DNA of 64,000 bases, taken from Tsukamurella sp. M9C. GTDB lineage: Bacteria; Actinomycetota; Actinomycetes; Mycobacteriales; Mycobacteriaceae. Each line of letters begins with the position of its first letter. The first letter of the stretch is position 1. The DNA is taken from NCBI RefSeq assembly GCF_020169415.1, contig NZ_JAIULG010000010.1:36080-100079 (forward strand), written 5' to 3'. Of this stretch, positions 49,598-58,121 are shown piece by piece. A program made the position numbers and the translations under genes. A model generated the notes under the pieces. That model searched no databases, was not told where the DNA came from, and saw only the letters and a program-made list of their open reading frames with translations.

Positions 49598-50452
49598 TCA
49601 GGAGATCGACCGCTCCACGAAGTCCAGCTGGGCCAGCGTGTACTCGCGGGCGCAGCTGTGCAGTTCGATGGAGTGGCCGACGCCGCTCATCACGCGCACG
49701 TCGATCGGGCCGGCGGTGAAGTGCCGGGCCAGGGCCGCGCGCGCCTCGTCGTCGGAGCGCCAGATCTTGTCGTGCTCGGCGAAGGTCACCTGGACCGGCG
49801 CCGCTACGGACGCGCCCACGGCGGGCAGGCGGTGGGCCCAGTCCACCACGTCGCAGAGCTCCGGCATCGGCATCGGGCGCAGCAGCTCGGCGTCACGCGC
49901 GACGTGCGCGGGCGTGAACGACCCGTCGGGGCCGAACATGACGCCGGCATGGGCCTCGGCCGGCAGCGCGATCGCGGGGGCGTCGCCGCGCAGGCCGCCC
50001 CACATCTCGCGAATGCCCGGCTGCCACAGCTCGCCGAGCCCGCTGATCTCCACGCCCGCGGGCGCTTCGGCGGTCTTGGTGGCGGTGAGCAGCGCGAGCA
50101 TGCCGCCGATCGAGTGGCCGACGAGCACCGTCGGGAGGTCGTACTGCGTACGCAGCGCGTCGACCGCGGCCGACAGGAGGGTGGACTGCTCGTCGAAGCC
50201 GAGCCGTTCCGCAGGGACCGTCGCGCTGCCGCCGTAGCCCGGTCGGTCGATCGCGACGACCGTGTACCCGTGCTCCGGGGCCAGGGCGAGCAACGAATCC
50301 GCGCCGACGTGGAAGTACTCGGAATCGTAAGTGCCGCCGTGGATCGCGACGATCAGGGCGCGCGGATCGCCCGGTGCCTCAGCCACGCGTGCCGCGAGCG
50401 GAACGCCTGCGGCGTCGATGGTCGTGGAGGAAACTGCGGAGGTGGTCGTCAT
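49598..50452 (-). CDS. Alpha/beta-fold hydrolase
   Basis: 284 residues, ATG at 50452. Catalytic set: nucleophile elbow VGHSIGG with Ser, an oxyanion-type HGG near the start (AIHGGTYDS), acid in FAEHDKI, and a catalytic His in SGVGHSIELH. Soluble, no signal. It is divergent from the acid ligase cluster at 50602 with 149 bases between, which hold a candidate operator, so it may belong to that catabolic unit, for example as a CoA-thioester or ester hydrolase. Substrate not predictable. Confidence 0.88.
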   Translation of the reverse strand: MTTTSAVSSTTIDAAGVPLAARVAEAPGDPRALIVAIHGGTYDSEYFHVGADSLLALAPEHGYTVVAIDRPGYGGSATVPAERLGFDEQSTLLSAAVDALRTQYDLPTVLVGHSIGGMLALLTATKTAEAPAGVEISGLGELWQPGIREMWGGLRGDAPAIALPAEAHAGVMFGPDGSFTPAHVARDAELLRPMPMPELCDVVDWAHRLPAVGASVAAPVQVTFAEHDKIWRSDDEARAALARHFTAGPIDVRVMSGVGHSIELHSCAREYTLAQLDFVERSIS

Positions 50453-50572
50453 GATGCGGTGCTCCTTGGATGGTCGACGCGGACGGTGGCCGGCCGGCGT
50501 TCGCGAGTGAGGTTACGCCGATGGTGAAGTTTCGTCGGCAATGTCAAGAAAACTCCGCCGACCCCTTGTGTG

Positions 50573-50597
50573 TCAACAGTCACGTTGATAAATTGAC
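50573..50597. promoter_or_regulatory. Candidate operator upstream of the acid-CoA ligase gene
   Basis: TCAAC-AGTCAC-GTTGA (50573-50588) is an inverted repeat; the overlapping GTTGATAAATTGAC (50584-50597) resembles GTTGACAATTTTAC upstream of the maleate isomerase gene (54699-54712). Ten of 14 bases match. Both may be bound by the cluster's TetR protein. The site ends five bases before the start codon. Confidence 0.45.
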
Positions 50598-50601
50598 GAA
50601 C

Positions 50602-52302
50602 ATGTCAGAGAACGATGTGCAGTCCCCACCCCGCTCGGCGCACGAGGCCGGGTTGGTCTCCTATCCCGACGAGTTCGTCGCCCGGTACCGGGCGGACGGC
50701 CTGTGGCGCGGCAGGTCGCTGCCCGACGAGCTGACCGACGCGCTCGCGCGGTTCGCCGACCGCCCCGGCCTCGTCACGCCGGAGGTCCGGTGGACGCACG
50801 GCGAGCTGCTCGGCCGGGCGCGGGCGTTCGGCGCGGGCCTACTCGCTGGGACCGACCTGGAGCCGGGGGAGCCGGTCATGTTCCAGATGGGGAACGTGGC
50901 CGAGACCGTCGTGGCGTACCTCGGCGCCCTGATCGCGGGACTGCGCCCCGTGTGCACCCTGCCGCAGCACGGCGAGCGCGAGATCGGCCTGCTCGCGCAG
51001 CACGTCGGCGCCCGCGCGACGATCGTGCAGGCGGACCACGGCGCGGGCGAGACCCTGGCCGTCGCCCGCGCGCTGCACGACTCCGGCGCCCTGCCCGTGG
51101 TCGTCGTGGCCCGCGGGGACGCGATCGGAGACACCCCCACGCTGGATCGGCTGTCCGAGCTCGGCGCCACCGCCCCCGCGCCGCCGGCGGTGGATCCCGC
51201 GCAGATCGCCGTCTTCCAGCTCTCCGGCGGCACCACGGGCCTGCCCAAGGTGGCGGCCCGGCAGCACGAGGAGTACGTCCACAACTCGCTCGCCTGGGCG
51301 GCGGCGCTCGGCTACGACGGCGACACCAAGCTGCTGTACCCGCTGCCCGTGATGCACAACGCCGGCATCGGCCTCGCGGTGCAGCCCGCGATCCTCGCCG
51401 GCGCCCAGCTGGTGCTCGCCCCGTCCGCGCGGACCTCCGACCTGCTCGATCTCATCGCCGCCGAGCGCCCGACGTCGCTGCCGCTGGTGCCGCCCGCCGT
51501 CGCGGTGCGGCTGCTGGAGGATCCGCGCAGCCGCACCACCGATCTCACGTCGATCGCGGACTTCGTGGTCGGCGGACAGGCGCTGCCCGAGGAGGTCTCG
51601 GAGCGACTGCGCGACGAGCTCGGCATCGCCGTCCGGCAGATGTTCGGCATGGCCGAGGGCATGTTCCTGGTGACGCCCGCCGGCGCCGGCGAGGACGTGC
51701 GGCACCACAGCGTGGGTGCACCCGTCTCGCCCGCCGACGAGGTGCGGATCGCCGAGGTGGGCGGCGACGATCCGGTCGCGCCCGGCGAGATCGGCGAGTT
51801 CTGCGCCCGCGGTCCGTACACGATCCGCGGCTACTACCGCGCCGACCGGCACAACCGCGACTCTTTCAGCGCCGACGGCTTCTACCGCACCGGTGACCTC
51901 GCCCGCGCGCACGTGATCGACGGCGTCACCGTCTACTCGATCGAGGGCCGGATCAAGGACGTGATCAACCGCGGCGTCGAGAAGATCCACGCCGAGGAGA
52001 TCGAGGAAGTCATCCTGCGCCACCCCGACGTGGTCAGCGCCGCGCTCGTCGCGATGCCCGACCCGGTGCTCGGCGAGCGCGCCTGCGCCTACCTCATCGT
52101 CGACGACGGTGCCGAGGCCCCGACCGTCGCGACCCTCGGCGAGTTCCTGCTCGGCCAGGGTCTCGCGAAGTACAAGCTGCCCGAGCGGATCGAGGTCGTC
52201 ACCGAGTTCCCCCTGTCCAACGTGGGCAAGGTGTCGAAGAAGGACCTCCGCGAGCGCATCGCGGAGCAGCTCGCCGCCGACCAGTCCGCCACCGCCCGAT
52301 AG
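50602..52302 (+). CDS. Acid-AMP/CoA ligase (ANL superfamily, salicylate/2,3-dihydroxybenzoate type)
   Basis: 566 residues, ATG with no clear ribosome site. Activates a carboxylic acid with ATP. Visible: the ATP-loop LSGGTTGLPK, the aromatic-binding region MFGMAEGMF, the hinge RIKDVINRGVEKIHAEEIE, and the C-terminal catalytic Lys in NVGKVSKK. The overall look is that of aryl-acid adenylating enzymes such as EntE/DhbE and the salicylyl-AMP ligase SdgA. It leads the operon and is followed 10 bases later by a CoA-thioester-type flavin hydroxylase, so it probably activates the acid that the next enzyme hydroxylates. Acid not proven. Confidence 0.87.
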   Translation: MSENDVQSPPRSAHEAGLVSYPDEFVARYRADGLWRGRSLPDELTDALARFADRPGLVTPEVRWTHGELLGRARAFGAGLLAGTDLEPGEPVMFQMGNVAETVVAYLGALIAGLRPVCTLPQHGEREIGLLAQHVGARATIVQADHGAGETLAVARALHDSGALPVVVVARGDAIGDTPTLDRLSELGATAPAPPAVDPAQIAVFQLSGGTTGLPKVAARQHEEYVHNSLAWAAALGYDGDTKLLYPLPVMHNAGIGLAVQPAILAGAQLVLAPSARTSDLLDLIAAERPTSLPLVPPAVAVRLLEDPRSRTTDLTSIADFVVGGQALPEEVSERLRDELGIAVRQMFGMAEGMFLVTPAGAGEDVRHHSVGAPVSPADEVRIAEVGGDDPVAPGEIGEFCARGPYTIRGYYRADRHNRDSFSADGFYRTGDLARAHVIDGVTVYSIEGRIKDVINRGVEKIHAEEIEEVILRHPDVVSAALVAMPDPVLGERACAYLIVDDGAEAPTVATLGEFLLGQGLAKYKLPERIEVVTEFPLSNVGKVSKKDLRERIAEQLAADQSATAR

Positions 52303-52311
52303 GAGACCGCC

Positions 52312-53856
52312 ATGACTTCTCATACCACCCCCGGCCGCACCGTCGCGATCATCGGCGGCGGCCCCGCCGGCCTCGCCGCCGGGCGCCTGATCAAGCTCGC
52401 CGACCCGAACGCCCTCGTCACCGTGTACGAGCGGACCGACAGCAGCAGCGAGACCTTCGGCTTCGGCGTCGGGCTCACCGAGGCCACGATGAACAACCTC
52501 GCCAAGGTCGACCCGCAGACCGCGGACCGGATGCGCGAGGTCAGTCACGGCGGCCATTCGCTCGTGCTGCGCACCGACGCCGGTGACGTGGGCCTGCACG
52601 GCGCGCGGAACCTCGCGATCGGCCGGGCCGCGCTCCTCGAGGTGCTCACCAAGGCGGCGCTCGAGGTGGGCGTCGAGATCCGCAGCGGTGTGAAGGCCGG
52701 CCTCGACGACGTCTCGGCCGACGTGATCGTCGCCGCCGACGGCGCGCGCAGTGCCGTCCGCGACGCCGTGGCGGACGGGCTGGGCGTGCACGTCGACTAC
52801 GGCCGACTGCACTTCATGTGGTGCGGGACCGATTTCGCCGTCGACAACGCCAACTTCACCTGGCGCGGCGAGGGCGACGAGCTGTTCGTGGTCCACGCGT
52901 ACCCCTACGCCGACGACCGCAGCACCTTCCTGATCGAGGCCGACGACATCACCTGGGAGGCCGCGGGACTCGCGGCCTACGCCGCGGCGACGCCCGCGGG
53001 GGAGTCGGACACCGCGAGCCTGAAGCACCTCGAGCGGGTGTTCGCCCGCGAGCTGAACGGCGGTGAACTGCTCGCCAACCGCACGCGCTGGGCGCAGTTC
53101 CCGACGGTGACCCTCGACCGCTGGTCCACCGGCAACGTGGTGCTGATCGGCGACGCGGCGCACACCGCGCACTACACGATCGGCTCCGGCACCAAGCTGG
53201 CGATCGAGGACGCCATCGCCCTCGCCGCCGCGCTCGCCGCGCACGCCGACACGGACGCGGCCTTCGCCGCCTACGAGGCCGCCCGCCGCTCCTCGGTGCA
53301 GCGGTTCAAGCACCTCGCCGCGCGTTCGCAGAACTGGTGGACCAGCTTCCGCGACCGCGCCGGCGCGGCGCCGGAGGCCACTGCGCTGTCGTACATGACC
53401 CGGGCGGGGAACCTCGGGATCGAGCACTACGCGGCCGAGTTCCCGGAGGCGGCGGCCGTCGCGCTGCGCGGCCTGGGCGCCGAGCCGGCGGGGGACTGGG
53501 GCACCGTCGACGACTGGGTGCTGGACCTGCCGCTGGAGACCGAGGCGCTGCGCGCACCGTCGAAGGTGATCGGCGTCGAAGAACTCCAGGACGCGACTCG
53601 GGTCGAGTGGAACGGCGGCGCGGCCTGGGAGGCCGGGCACGACGCCTTCGTCGCGGACGCGACCGCCGCACCCTCGGCCGTGGTCGTGGTGGGCGGACCG
53701 TCGGACCCCGCGGCGGTGGGCGCGCGGATCGACCTGGCCGAACGGATCCGCTGGGACGGCAAGACGGTCGTGATCGAGATCCCCGCCGCGCTGCGCGCGG
53801 AGGCGGCCGCGGCCGTGGCCGTGGGCCGGGCCGACGCGGTGGTGCTCACGGCATGA
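52312..53856 (+). CDS. FAD monooxygenase related to salicylyl/anthraniloyl-CoA hydroxylases
   Basis: 514 residues, ATG behind TAGGAG. Class A flavin monooxygenase core (1-385): VAIIGGGPAGLAAGRLIK, GFGVGLT, DGARSAV and GDAAHTAHYTIGSGTKLAIEDAI. The GDAAHTAHxxIGSGTKLA block is typical of enzymes acting on aryl-CoA thioesters, such as anthraniloyl-CoA monooxygenase and salicylyl-CoA 5-hydroxylase. The last 130 residues are an extension; its GRADAVVL tail is reminiscent of the old-yellow-enzyme half of those fusions in a worn-down form (inference). It follows the acid ligase and precedes the TetR gene. Confidence 0.85.
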   Translation: MTSHTTPGRTVAIIGGGPAGLAAGRLIKLADPNALVTVYERTDSSSETFGFGVGLTEATMNNLAKVDPQTADRMREVSHGGHSLVLRTDAGDVGLHGARNLAIGRAALLEVLTKAALEVGVEIRSGVKAGLDDVSADVIVAADGARSAVRDAVADGLGVHVDYGRLHFMWCGTDFAVDNANFTWRGEGDELFVVHAYPYADDRSTFLIEADDITWEAAGLAAYAAATPAGESDTASLKHLERVFARELNGGELLANRTRWAQFPTVTLDRWSTGNVVLIGDAAHTAHYTIGSGTKLAIEDAIALAAALAAHADTDAAFAAYEAARRSSVQRFKHLAARSQNWWTSFRDRAGAAPEATALSYMTRAGNLGIEHYAAEFPEAAAVALRGLGAEPAGDWGTVDDWVLDLPLETEALRAPSKVIGVEELQDATRVEWNGGAAWEAGHDAFVADATAAPSAVVVVGGPSDPAAVGARIDLAERIRWDGKTVVIEIPAALRAEAAAAVAVGRADAVVLTA

Positions 53857-53892
53857 GCGTCCCGGCGGCCGGTCGCGCCGCGGGATAGGGTC

Positions 53893-53906
53893 GTCGACAT
53901 GTCGAC
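53893..53906. promoter_or_regulatory. Perfect palindrome over the TetR start codon
   Basis: GTCGACATGTCGAC, 14 bases, perfectly symmetric, with the ATG of the TetR gene at its centre-right. It looks like an autoregulatory operator placed on the start codon. It contains two SalI-type hexamers, but chance is possible in such GC-rich sequence. Confidence 0.45.
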
Positions 53907-54591
53907 AATGGAGAAACCGGGCCGCGGATCGCGGCGGCGGGATCTGATCGTCGGGGACGTGCTGGACGCGGCGACGGACCTGTTCGCGGTCAAGGGGTAC
54001 GACGCGACCAGCCTGCAGGACATCGCCGACGCGGTGGGGGTCTCGCGGCCGGCGTTGTACCACTACCTCAGCAGCAAGGAGGACCTGCTGGTCATGCTCG
54101 TCGAGCGGGTCTCCAAGGATCTCGCCGACGTGATCGAGGAACTGCGCAACCGGTCGGACCTGGCGCCGACGGAGAAGATCACGCTGCTCACCGAGCAGCT
54201 GGTCCAGCAGCGCGCCGAGCACCCGAGCCAGTTCCGGATCCTGGACCGTTCCGAGATGATGCTGCCGGAGGAGGCGGGCGCGGTGCACGCGCGCGCCAAG
54301 CGGCAGGTGCTGCGCGAGACGATCGCGATCATCGAGGAGGGCGTCAAGAAGGGGGAGTTCGTCCCCGTCGACGCCCGCACCGCGGCGCTGAGCCTGCTCG
54401 GCATGTGCAACTGGGTGGCCTGGTGGGCGCGGCCCGCCGACGCCGTCGAGGTCAAGGCCATCGTGGACACCGTCGCCGCGCTGGCCCGGCGCATGCTGTG
54501 CGTTCCGGAGTCCGGCGACGGGGCCTCGGGGCCCGCCGGGCTGCTCTCGGAGATCCGGGACCGCCTGGACCGCCTGGAGCCCCTGATCTGA
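53899..54591 (+). CDS. TetR-family regulator of the catabolic cluster
   Basis: 230 residues, ATG at 53899; an in-frame ATG at 53908 is possible. TetR domain: RRRDLIVGDVLDAATDLFAVKGYDATS, then LQDIADAVGVSRPALYHYLSSKEDLL. The ligand domain has a helical body with EEAGAVHARAKRQV and a Trp-rich end (CNWVAWWARPA). It lies between the ligase/hydroxylase operon and the isomerase operon, so it likely controls both, perhaps in response to an acyl-CoA. It is followed by the best terminator of the window. Confidence 0.92.
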   Translation: MSTMEKPGRGSRRRDLIVGDVLDAATDLFAVKGYDATSLQDIADAVGVSRPALYHYLSSKEDLLVMLVERVSKDLADVIEELRNRSDLAPTEKITLLTEQLVQQRAEHPSQFRILDRSEMMLPEEAGAVHARAKRQVLRETIAIIEEGVKKGEFVPVDARTAALSLLGMCNWVAWWARPADAVEVKAIVDTVAALARRMLCVPESGDGASGPAGLLSEIRDRLDRLEPLI

Positions 54592-54617
54592 CGCCCGCTC
54601 CCACAACCGAACACACG

Positions 54618-54648
54618 CACTCGCCCGGCCGCATCGGCCGGGCGAGTG
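54618..54648 (+). terminator. Strong terminator after the TetR gene
   Basis: A perfect 14-base-pair hairpin CACTCGCCCGGCCG-CAT-CGGCCGGGCGAGTG, followed by GCGTTTCT. It separates the TetR transcript from the isomerase operon. Confidence 0.9.
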
Positions 54649-54698
54649 GCGTTTCTCGGGCCGGTTCGTGACGGCGACGTAGACATGTGAACATGAGT

Positions 54699-54729
54699 GT
54701 TGACAATTTTACAAAGGCGTCGAATACTG
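54699..54729 (+). promoter_or_regulatory. Promoter and candidate operator of the isomerase operon
   Basis: TTGACA (54700-54705) and ATACTG (54724-54729) with an 18-base spacer make a good sigma-70-type promoter 35 bases before the ATG at 54764. The -35 lies inside GTTGACAATTTTAC, which resembles the site upstream of the ligase gene. Confidence 0.5.
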
Positions 54730-54763
54730 GAAGGGAACGACGAACCACACGCAGAGGAGCACC

Positions 54764-55534
54764 ATGAGCGCCAAGCCCATCCGGATCGGACTGGTCGTCC
54801 CCAGCTCGAACGTCACCGTCGAGACCGAGATGCCGCGGATCCTCGGCCGGCACCCGGAGGAGACGTTCACCTTCCACTCCAGCCGCATGCGGATGCAGAA
54901 GGTCTCCCCGGAGCAGTTGCGCGCCATGAACGCCCAGCGCGAGCGCTGCGTCATCGAGCTCGGTGACGCGGGCGTCGACGCGATGCTCTACGCCTGCCTC
55001 GTCGCGATCATGTCCACCGGCCTCGGCGAGCACCACGGCGTGGAGGCGAAGATCGCCGAGCAGCTCTCGGAGGGCGGCAGCGACGCCCGCGTGCTCTCCA
55101 GCGCCGGCGCCCTCGTGGACGCCCTCAGCGACATGGGCGCCACGCGGATCGCCGTCGTCACCCCGTACCTGCGCCCGCTCGCCGAGCAGGTGATGGCGTA
55201 CCTCGAGCACGAGGGCCTGACGGTGACCGACTGGCGCGCCCTCGAGGTGGCCGACAACGCCGAGGTCGGCTGCATCCCCGGCGACCGCGTCATGGAGGCC
55301 GCGCGCAGCCTCGACCTCACGGGCGTCGACGCGCTCGTGCTCTCCGCGTGCGTCCAGATGCCCTCGCTCGACCTGGTCCAGGCCGCCGAGGACGAGTTCG
55401 GCATCCCCGTGATCACCGCCGCCACCGCCGGCGCCTACCGCATCCTGCGCTCCGTCGGCGCCACCGTCGACATCCCCGGCGCCGGCTCGTTGCTGCGCGC
55501 CGATGCCGCCGCCCCGGCCGCCGCCGGCGCCTGA
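54764..55534 (+). CDS. Maleate cis-trans isomerase-like enzyme (Asp/Glu racemase superfamily)
   Basis: 256 residues, ATG behind GAGGAG. Two-domain Asp/Glu racemase fold with two catalytic cysteines: Cys in LYACLVAIMS and in LSACVQMPSL; SSNVTVETEM near the start is typical of maleate isomerase. That enzyme turns maleate to fumarate, a final step of nicotinate, picolinate or gentisate breakdown. It leads an operon with a VOC protein, a small protein and an alpha/beta hydrolase. Other members of this superfamily (arylmalonate decarboxylase, racemases) remain possible. Confidence 0.85.
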   Translation: MSAKPIRIGLVVPSSNVTVETEMPRILGRHPEETFTFHSSRMRMQKVSPEQLRAMNAQRERCVIELGDAGVDAMLYACLVAIMSTGLGEHHGVEAKIAEQLSEGGSDARVLSSAGALVDALSDMGATRIAVVTPYLRPLAEQVMAYLEHEGLTVTDWRALEVADNAEVGCIPGDRVMEAARSLDLTGVDALVLSACVQMPSLDLVQAAEDEFGIPVITAATAGAYRILRSVGATVDIPGAGSLLRADAAAPAAAGA

Positions 55535-55563
55535 CCCCACTCGCCACCGGATAAGGAGAAGAC

Positions 55564-56274
55564 ATGTCCGCCAGCACTTCCGAGCACCGCGTCCAGGGCG
55601 TCGACCACGCCGCCTTCCCGACCTTCGACCCCGTCGGCACCGTGAACTTCTACAACGGCGTGCTCAAGTTCCCCATCGTCCACTCGATCTGCGCCGCGGG
55701 CTGGGGCCCCGAGAACCACCCCGACTTCATCCACTTCTTCTTCGACATCGGCAACGGCGACCGGATGGCGTTCTTCTACTACTTCGGGCTCGAGCCCTTC
55801 GGCGACCAGAGCGCCCCCGGCGACTCCTGGGCGCGCCTTCCTCAGGGCACGCCCGAGTTCTTCAAGAACTCCCGCCACCTCGCCATCCACGTCGACGGGG
55901 AGGAGGACCTGCTGGAGTACCGCCGCCGCCTCGACGCCTCGGACTGGCCGTGCGAGATGCAGGTGATGCACGAGACCATCGAGTCGATCTACACCCACGA
56001 TCCCAACGGCTACATGATCGAGATCACCCGCGCCCTGCGCCCCGTGACGCCCCAGGAGGACCTGGACGCCGCCCTCACCCTGGAGGCGCTGTGCGACGTG
56101 GTCTCGGGCGGCGCACCGTCGATGGACGCGCTCCTGATGCGCAAGGCCGAGCTGATCGTGGAGAAGGCCGAGAGGTGGGAGGAGCGGCAGTGGGGGCTGG
56201 CCGGGCTCGCCGCGACCGGCGATGCGACCGGCGACGCCGCGTGGAACGCCGACGAGGAGGCCGAGGTCCGATGA
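55564..56274 (+). CDS. VOC-family protein (glyoxalase/extradiol dioxygenase fold)
   Basis: 236 residues, ATG behind AAGGAG. Vicinal oxygen chelate fold: a metal His in GVDHAAFPT, FYNGVLKFPIVH, a second metal His in SRHLAIHVDGE, and a Glu in GYMIEIT. The last 65 residues are an Ala/Glu-rich helical tail. In this setting it could open or rearrange an aromatic ring, or be a glyoxalase-like enzyme; the sequence alone does not decide. The stop overlaps the next gene (ATGA). Confidence 0.85.
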   Translation: MSASTSEHRVQGVDHAAFPTFDPVGTVNFYNGVLKFPIVHSICAAGWGPENHPDFIHFFFDIGNGDRMAFFYYFGLEPFGDQSAPGDSWARLPQGTPEFFKNSRHLAIHVDGEEDLLEYRRRLDASDWPCEMQVMHETIESIYTHDPNGYMIEITRALRPVTPQEDLDAALTLEALCDVVSGGAPSMDALLMRKAELIVEKAERWEERQWGLAGLAATGDATGDAAWNADEEAEVR

Positions 56275-56516
56275 GCCGCATCTACGTCCTCGACGTCCCC
56301 GAGAACGAGGGCGTCCTCAAGGTCGCGGGCGCCGAGCCGCGCAACGAGATCGTGCGGGTCGGTCCGTACTTCCGGATCACCCGGCCGGAGGAGATCGCGA
56401 TCGATCGCCGCGCCACCGGCTGCCGGCACGCCGTCTGGTACAGCGCCCTCGCGGGCCTGGAGGACTCGCGCGTCGCCCAGCACGACAAGGACGCGCTCCG
56501 GGTGGTGGACCGGTGA
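56271..56516 (+). CDS. Small conserved-looking protein of the catabolic operon
   Basis: 81 residues, coupled on both sides (ATGA before, GTGA after), so very likely real although easily missed. Beta-rich start IYVLDVPENEGVLKV, then VRVGPYFRITRP and a charged end, with Cys54 in ATGCRHAVWYS. No known family. It may be an enzyme subunit or a chaperone of the neighbouring enzymes. Confidence 0.7.
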   Translation: MSRIYVLDVPENEGVLKVAGAEPRNEIVRVGPYFRITRPEEIAIDRRATGCRHAVWYSALAGLEDSRVAQHDKDALRVVDR

Positions 56517-57778
56517 CCACCGCCGAGCGCGCGGGCGCCGCCACCGGCCTCGGCGCGGGCCGCTACCTCGACGCCGAGGCCGTGCCCGACGGCACCGTCA
56601 CCACCCCCGTCGAGCTGAGCACCGTCGACGGGGCCAAGGTCTCCGGCCTGCTCCGCACCGTGCCCGGCGCCACCGCCGTCGCCTTCCTCATGCACCCCCG
56701 GCAGGACTTCGCGCACCACGTCCTGGTGCCCGAATTCCTGCGTCGCGGCGTCGCCGTCTGGACCCAGGGCAGCCGCACCCAGGGCAACGACCTGACGCTG
56801 CTGCACGAGCAGGCGCTGCTCGACATGGCCGCCGGCCACGCCTTCCTGCGCGACGAGGGCTTCGGCACCGTGATCGCCGTCGGCCACTCCGGCGGCGGCG
56901 CGCTGGCCGCCTTCTACCTGGAACAGGCCGGCCTGCCCGCCCAGGAACGGCTCGCGCGGACCCCGAGCGGCAAGCCCGTGAAGCTGCGCGAGGCGCGGAT
57001 GCCCGCACCCGACCTCGCGGTGTTCATGGCGCCGCACCCCGGACAGGGCGAACTGCTGCTCCGCATGATCGACCCGTCGGTCGCCGACGAGGACGACCCC
57101 CGTTCGATCCTGCCCGAGCTCGACCCCTTCAACCCGGACAACGGCTACGCGCCCGCGCCCGCCCCGAGCACCTACCCGCCCGAGTTCGTGCAGCGCTACC
57201 GCGCGGCGCAACGCGCGCGGGTGGAGCGGATCGACGCCCTCGCGCGCGAGCGGGTGGCCCGGGCCCGCGCCGCCCAGCAGCGGTTCGCGGAGTCCGGCGA
57301 CCCCGCCGACCGCCGCGACGCGCTGGCCACTGAGTTCATCACGGTGCACCGCACCGACGCCGACCTGCGCTGCACCGACCCGTCGCTCGACCCGAACGAC
57401 CGGCCCTACGGCTCGCTGTTCGGCTCCCGGCCCGACCTCACCGACTACGGCGTCGTGGGCTTCGGGCGCCTGACCACCCCCGACGCGTGGCTGTCCACGT
57501 GGTCCGCGCTCAGCAGCAACGCCGGCTTCCTGCGCTGCGCCCCCGCCGTCACCGTGCCGACCCTGTTCGTCGAGATCACCGGCGATCAGGCGTGCTTCCC
57601 CGACGACGCCCGCGCGATGGTGGCGGCGTTCGGGACCGACGACGTCGAGCACGTACGGGTGCGCGGGAAGCACTTCGGTGCGGCCCTCACCGCGGGCGAG
57701 CGGACGGCCGCGGCGCTCGCCGGCGATGAGATCGAGCGCTGGCTCGGGGCCCGCGGGATCGGCACCGCGGGCGCATAA
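56513..57778 (+). CDS. Large alpha/beta-fold hydrolase
   Basis: 421 residues from GTG 56513. Alpha/beta hydrolase: nucleophile elbow VGHSGGG (Ser about 125), an oxyanion-type region in LMHPRQDF, acid in ITGDQACFPDD and His in GKHFGAALT. A 130-residue helical lid domain (about 205-335) with many Arg/Ala. Its length is larger than usual for simple esterases. It ends the operon; likely role is hydrolysis of a ring-cleavage product or an amide (inference). Confidence 0.85.
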   Translation: MTTAERAGAATGLGAGRYLDAEAVPDGTVTTPVELSTVDGAKVSGLLRTVPGATAVAFLMHPRQDFAHHVLVPEFLRRGVAVWTQGSRTQGNDLTLLHEQALLDMAAGHAFLRDEGFGTVIAVGHSGGGALAAFYLEQAGLPAQERLARTPSGKPVKLREARMPAPDLAVFMAPHPGQGELLLRMIDPSVADEDDPRSILPELDPFNPDNGYAPAPAPSTYPPEFVQRYRAAQRARVERIDALARERVARARAAQQRFAESGDPADRRDALATEFITVHRTDADLRCTDPSLDPNDRPYGSLFGSRPDLTDYGVVGFGRLTTPDAWLSTWSALSSNAGFLRCAPAVTVPTLFVEITGDQACFPDDARAMVAAFGTDDVEHVRVRGKHFGAALTAGERTAAALAGDEIERWLGARGIGTAGA

Positions 57779-57785
57779 TCGAGTC

Positions 57786-58121
57786 GTGAAGTACGTGCTG
57801 CTGATCTGCGACGACGAGGACGGCTCGCCGACCAACGAGGAGATCGCCGCCGACCCCGCCTACCGCGCCTACGACGAGGACCTCCGGCGCCGCGGGGCCA
57901 TGCTCGGCGGGGCCCGGCTGCGGCCCGTCGCCGACGCCACCACCGTCCGCGTGCGCGGCGGCGAGACCCTCGTCTCCGACGGGCCGTTCGCGGAGACCAA
58001 GGACGTCGTCGGCGGGATCGACATCGTCGAGTGCGCCGACCTCGACGAGGCCCTCGCGATCGCCGCGAACCACACGTACGCGGCCCGCGGGTGCGTCGAG
58101 GTCCGGCCCGTCTGGGAATGA
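57786..58121 (+). CDS. YCII/DGPF-domain protein, partner of ECF42
   Basis: 111 residues from GTG 57786. YCII-like dimeric alpha/beta fold with the hallmark DGPF in SDGPFAETKDVVGG. Such proteins precede ECF42 sigma factor genes and probably modulate the sigma factor. The stop overlaps the sigma gene (ATGA). Enzymatic activity is not known. Confidence 0.92.
   Translation: MKYVLLICDDEDGSPTNEEIAADPAYRAYDEDLRRRGAMLGGARLRPVADATTVRVRGGETLVSDGPFAETKDVVGGIDIVECADLDEALAIAANHTYAARGCVEVRPVWE

Noticed and set aside
50839..54606. A 1255-codon minus-strand frame opposite the ligase, hydroxylase and TetR genes
   Set aside because: Composition is typical of antisense shadow; all opposing genes have strong motifs.
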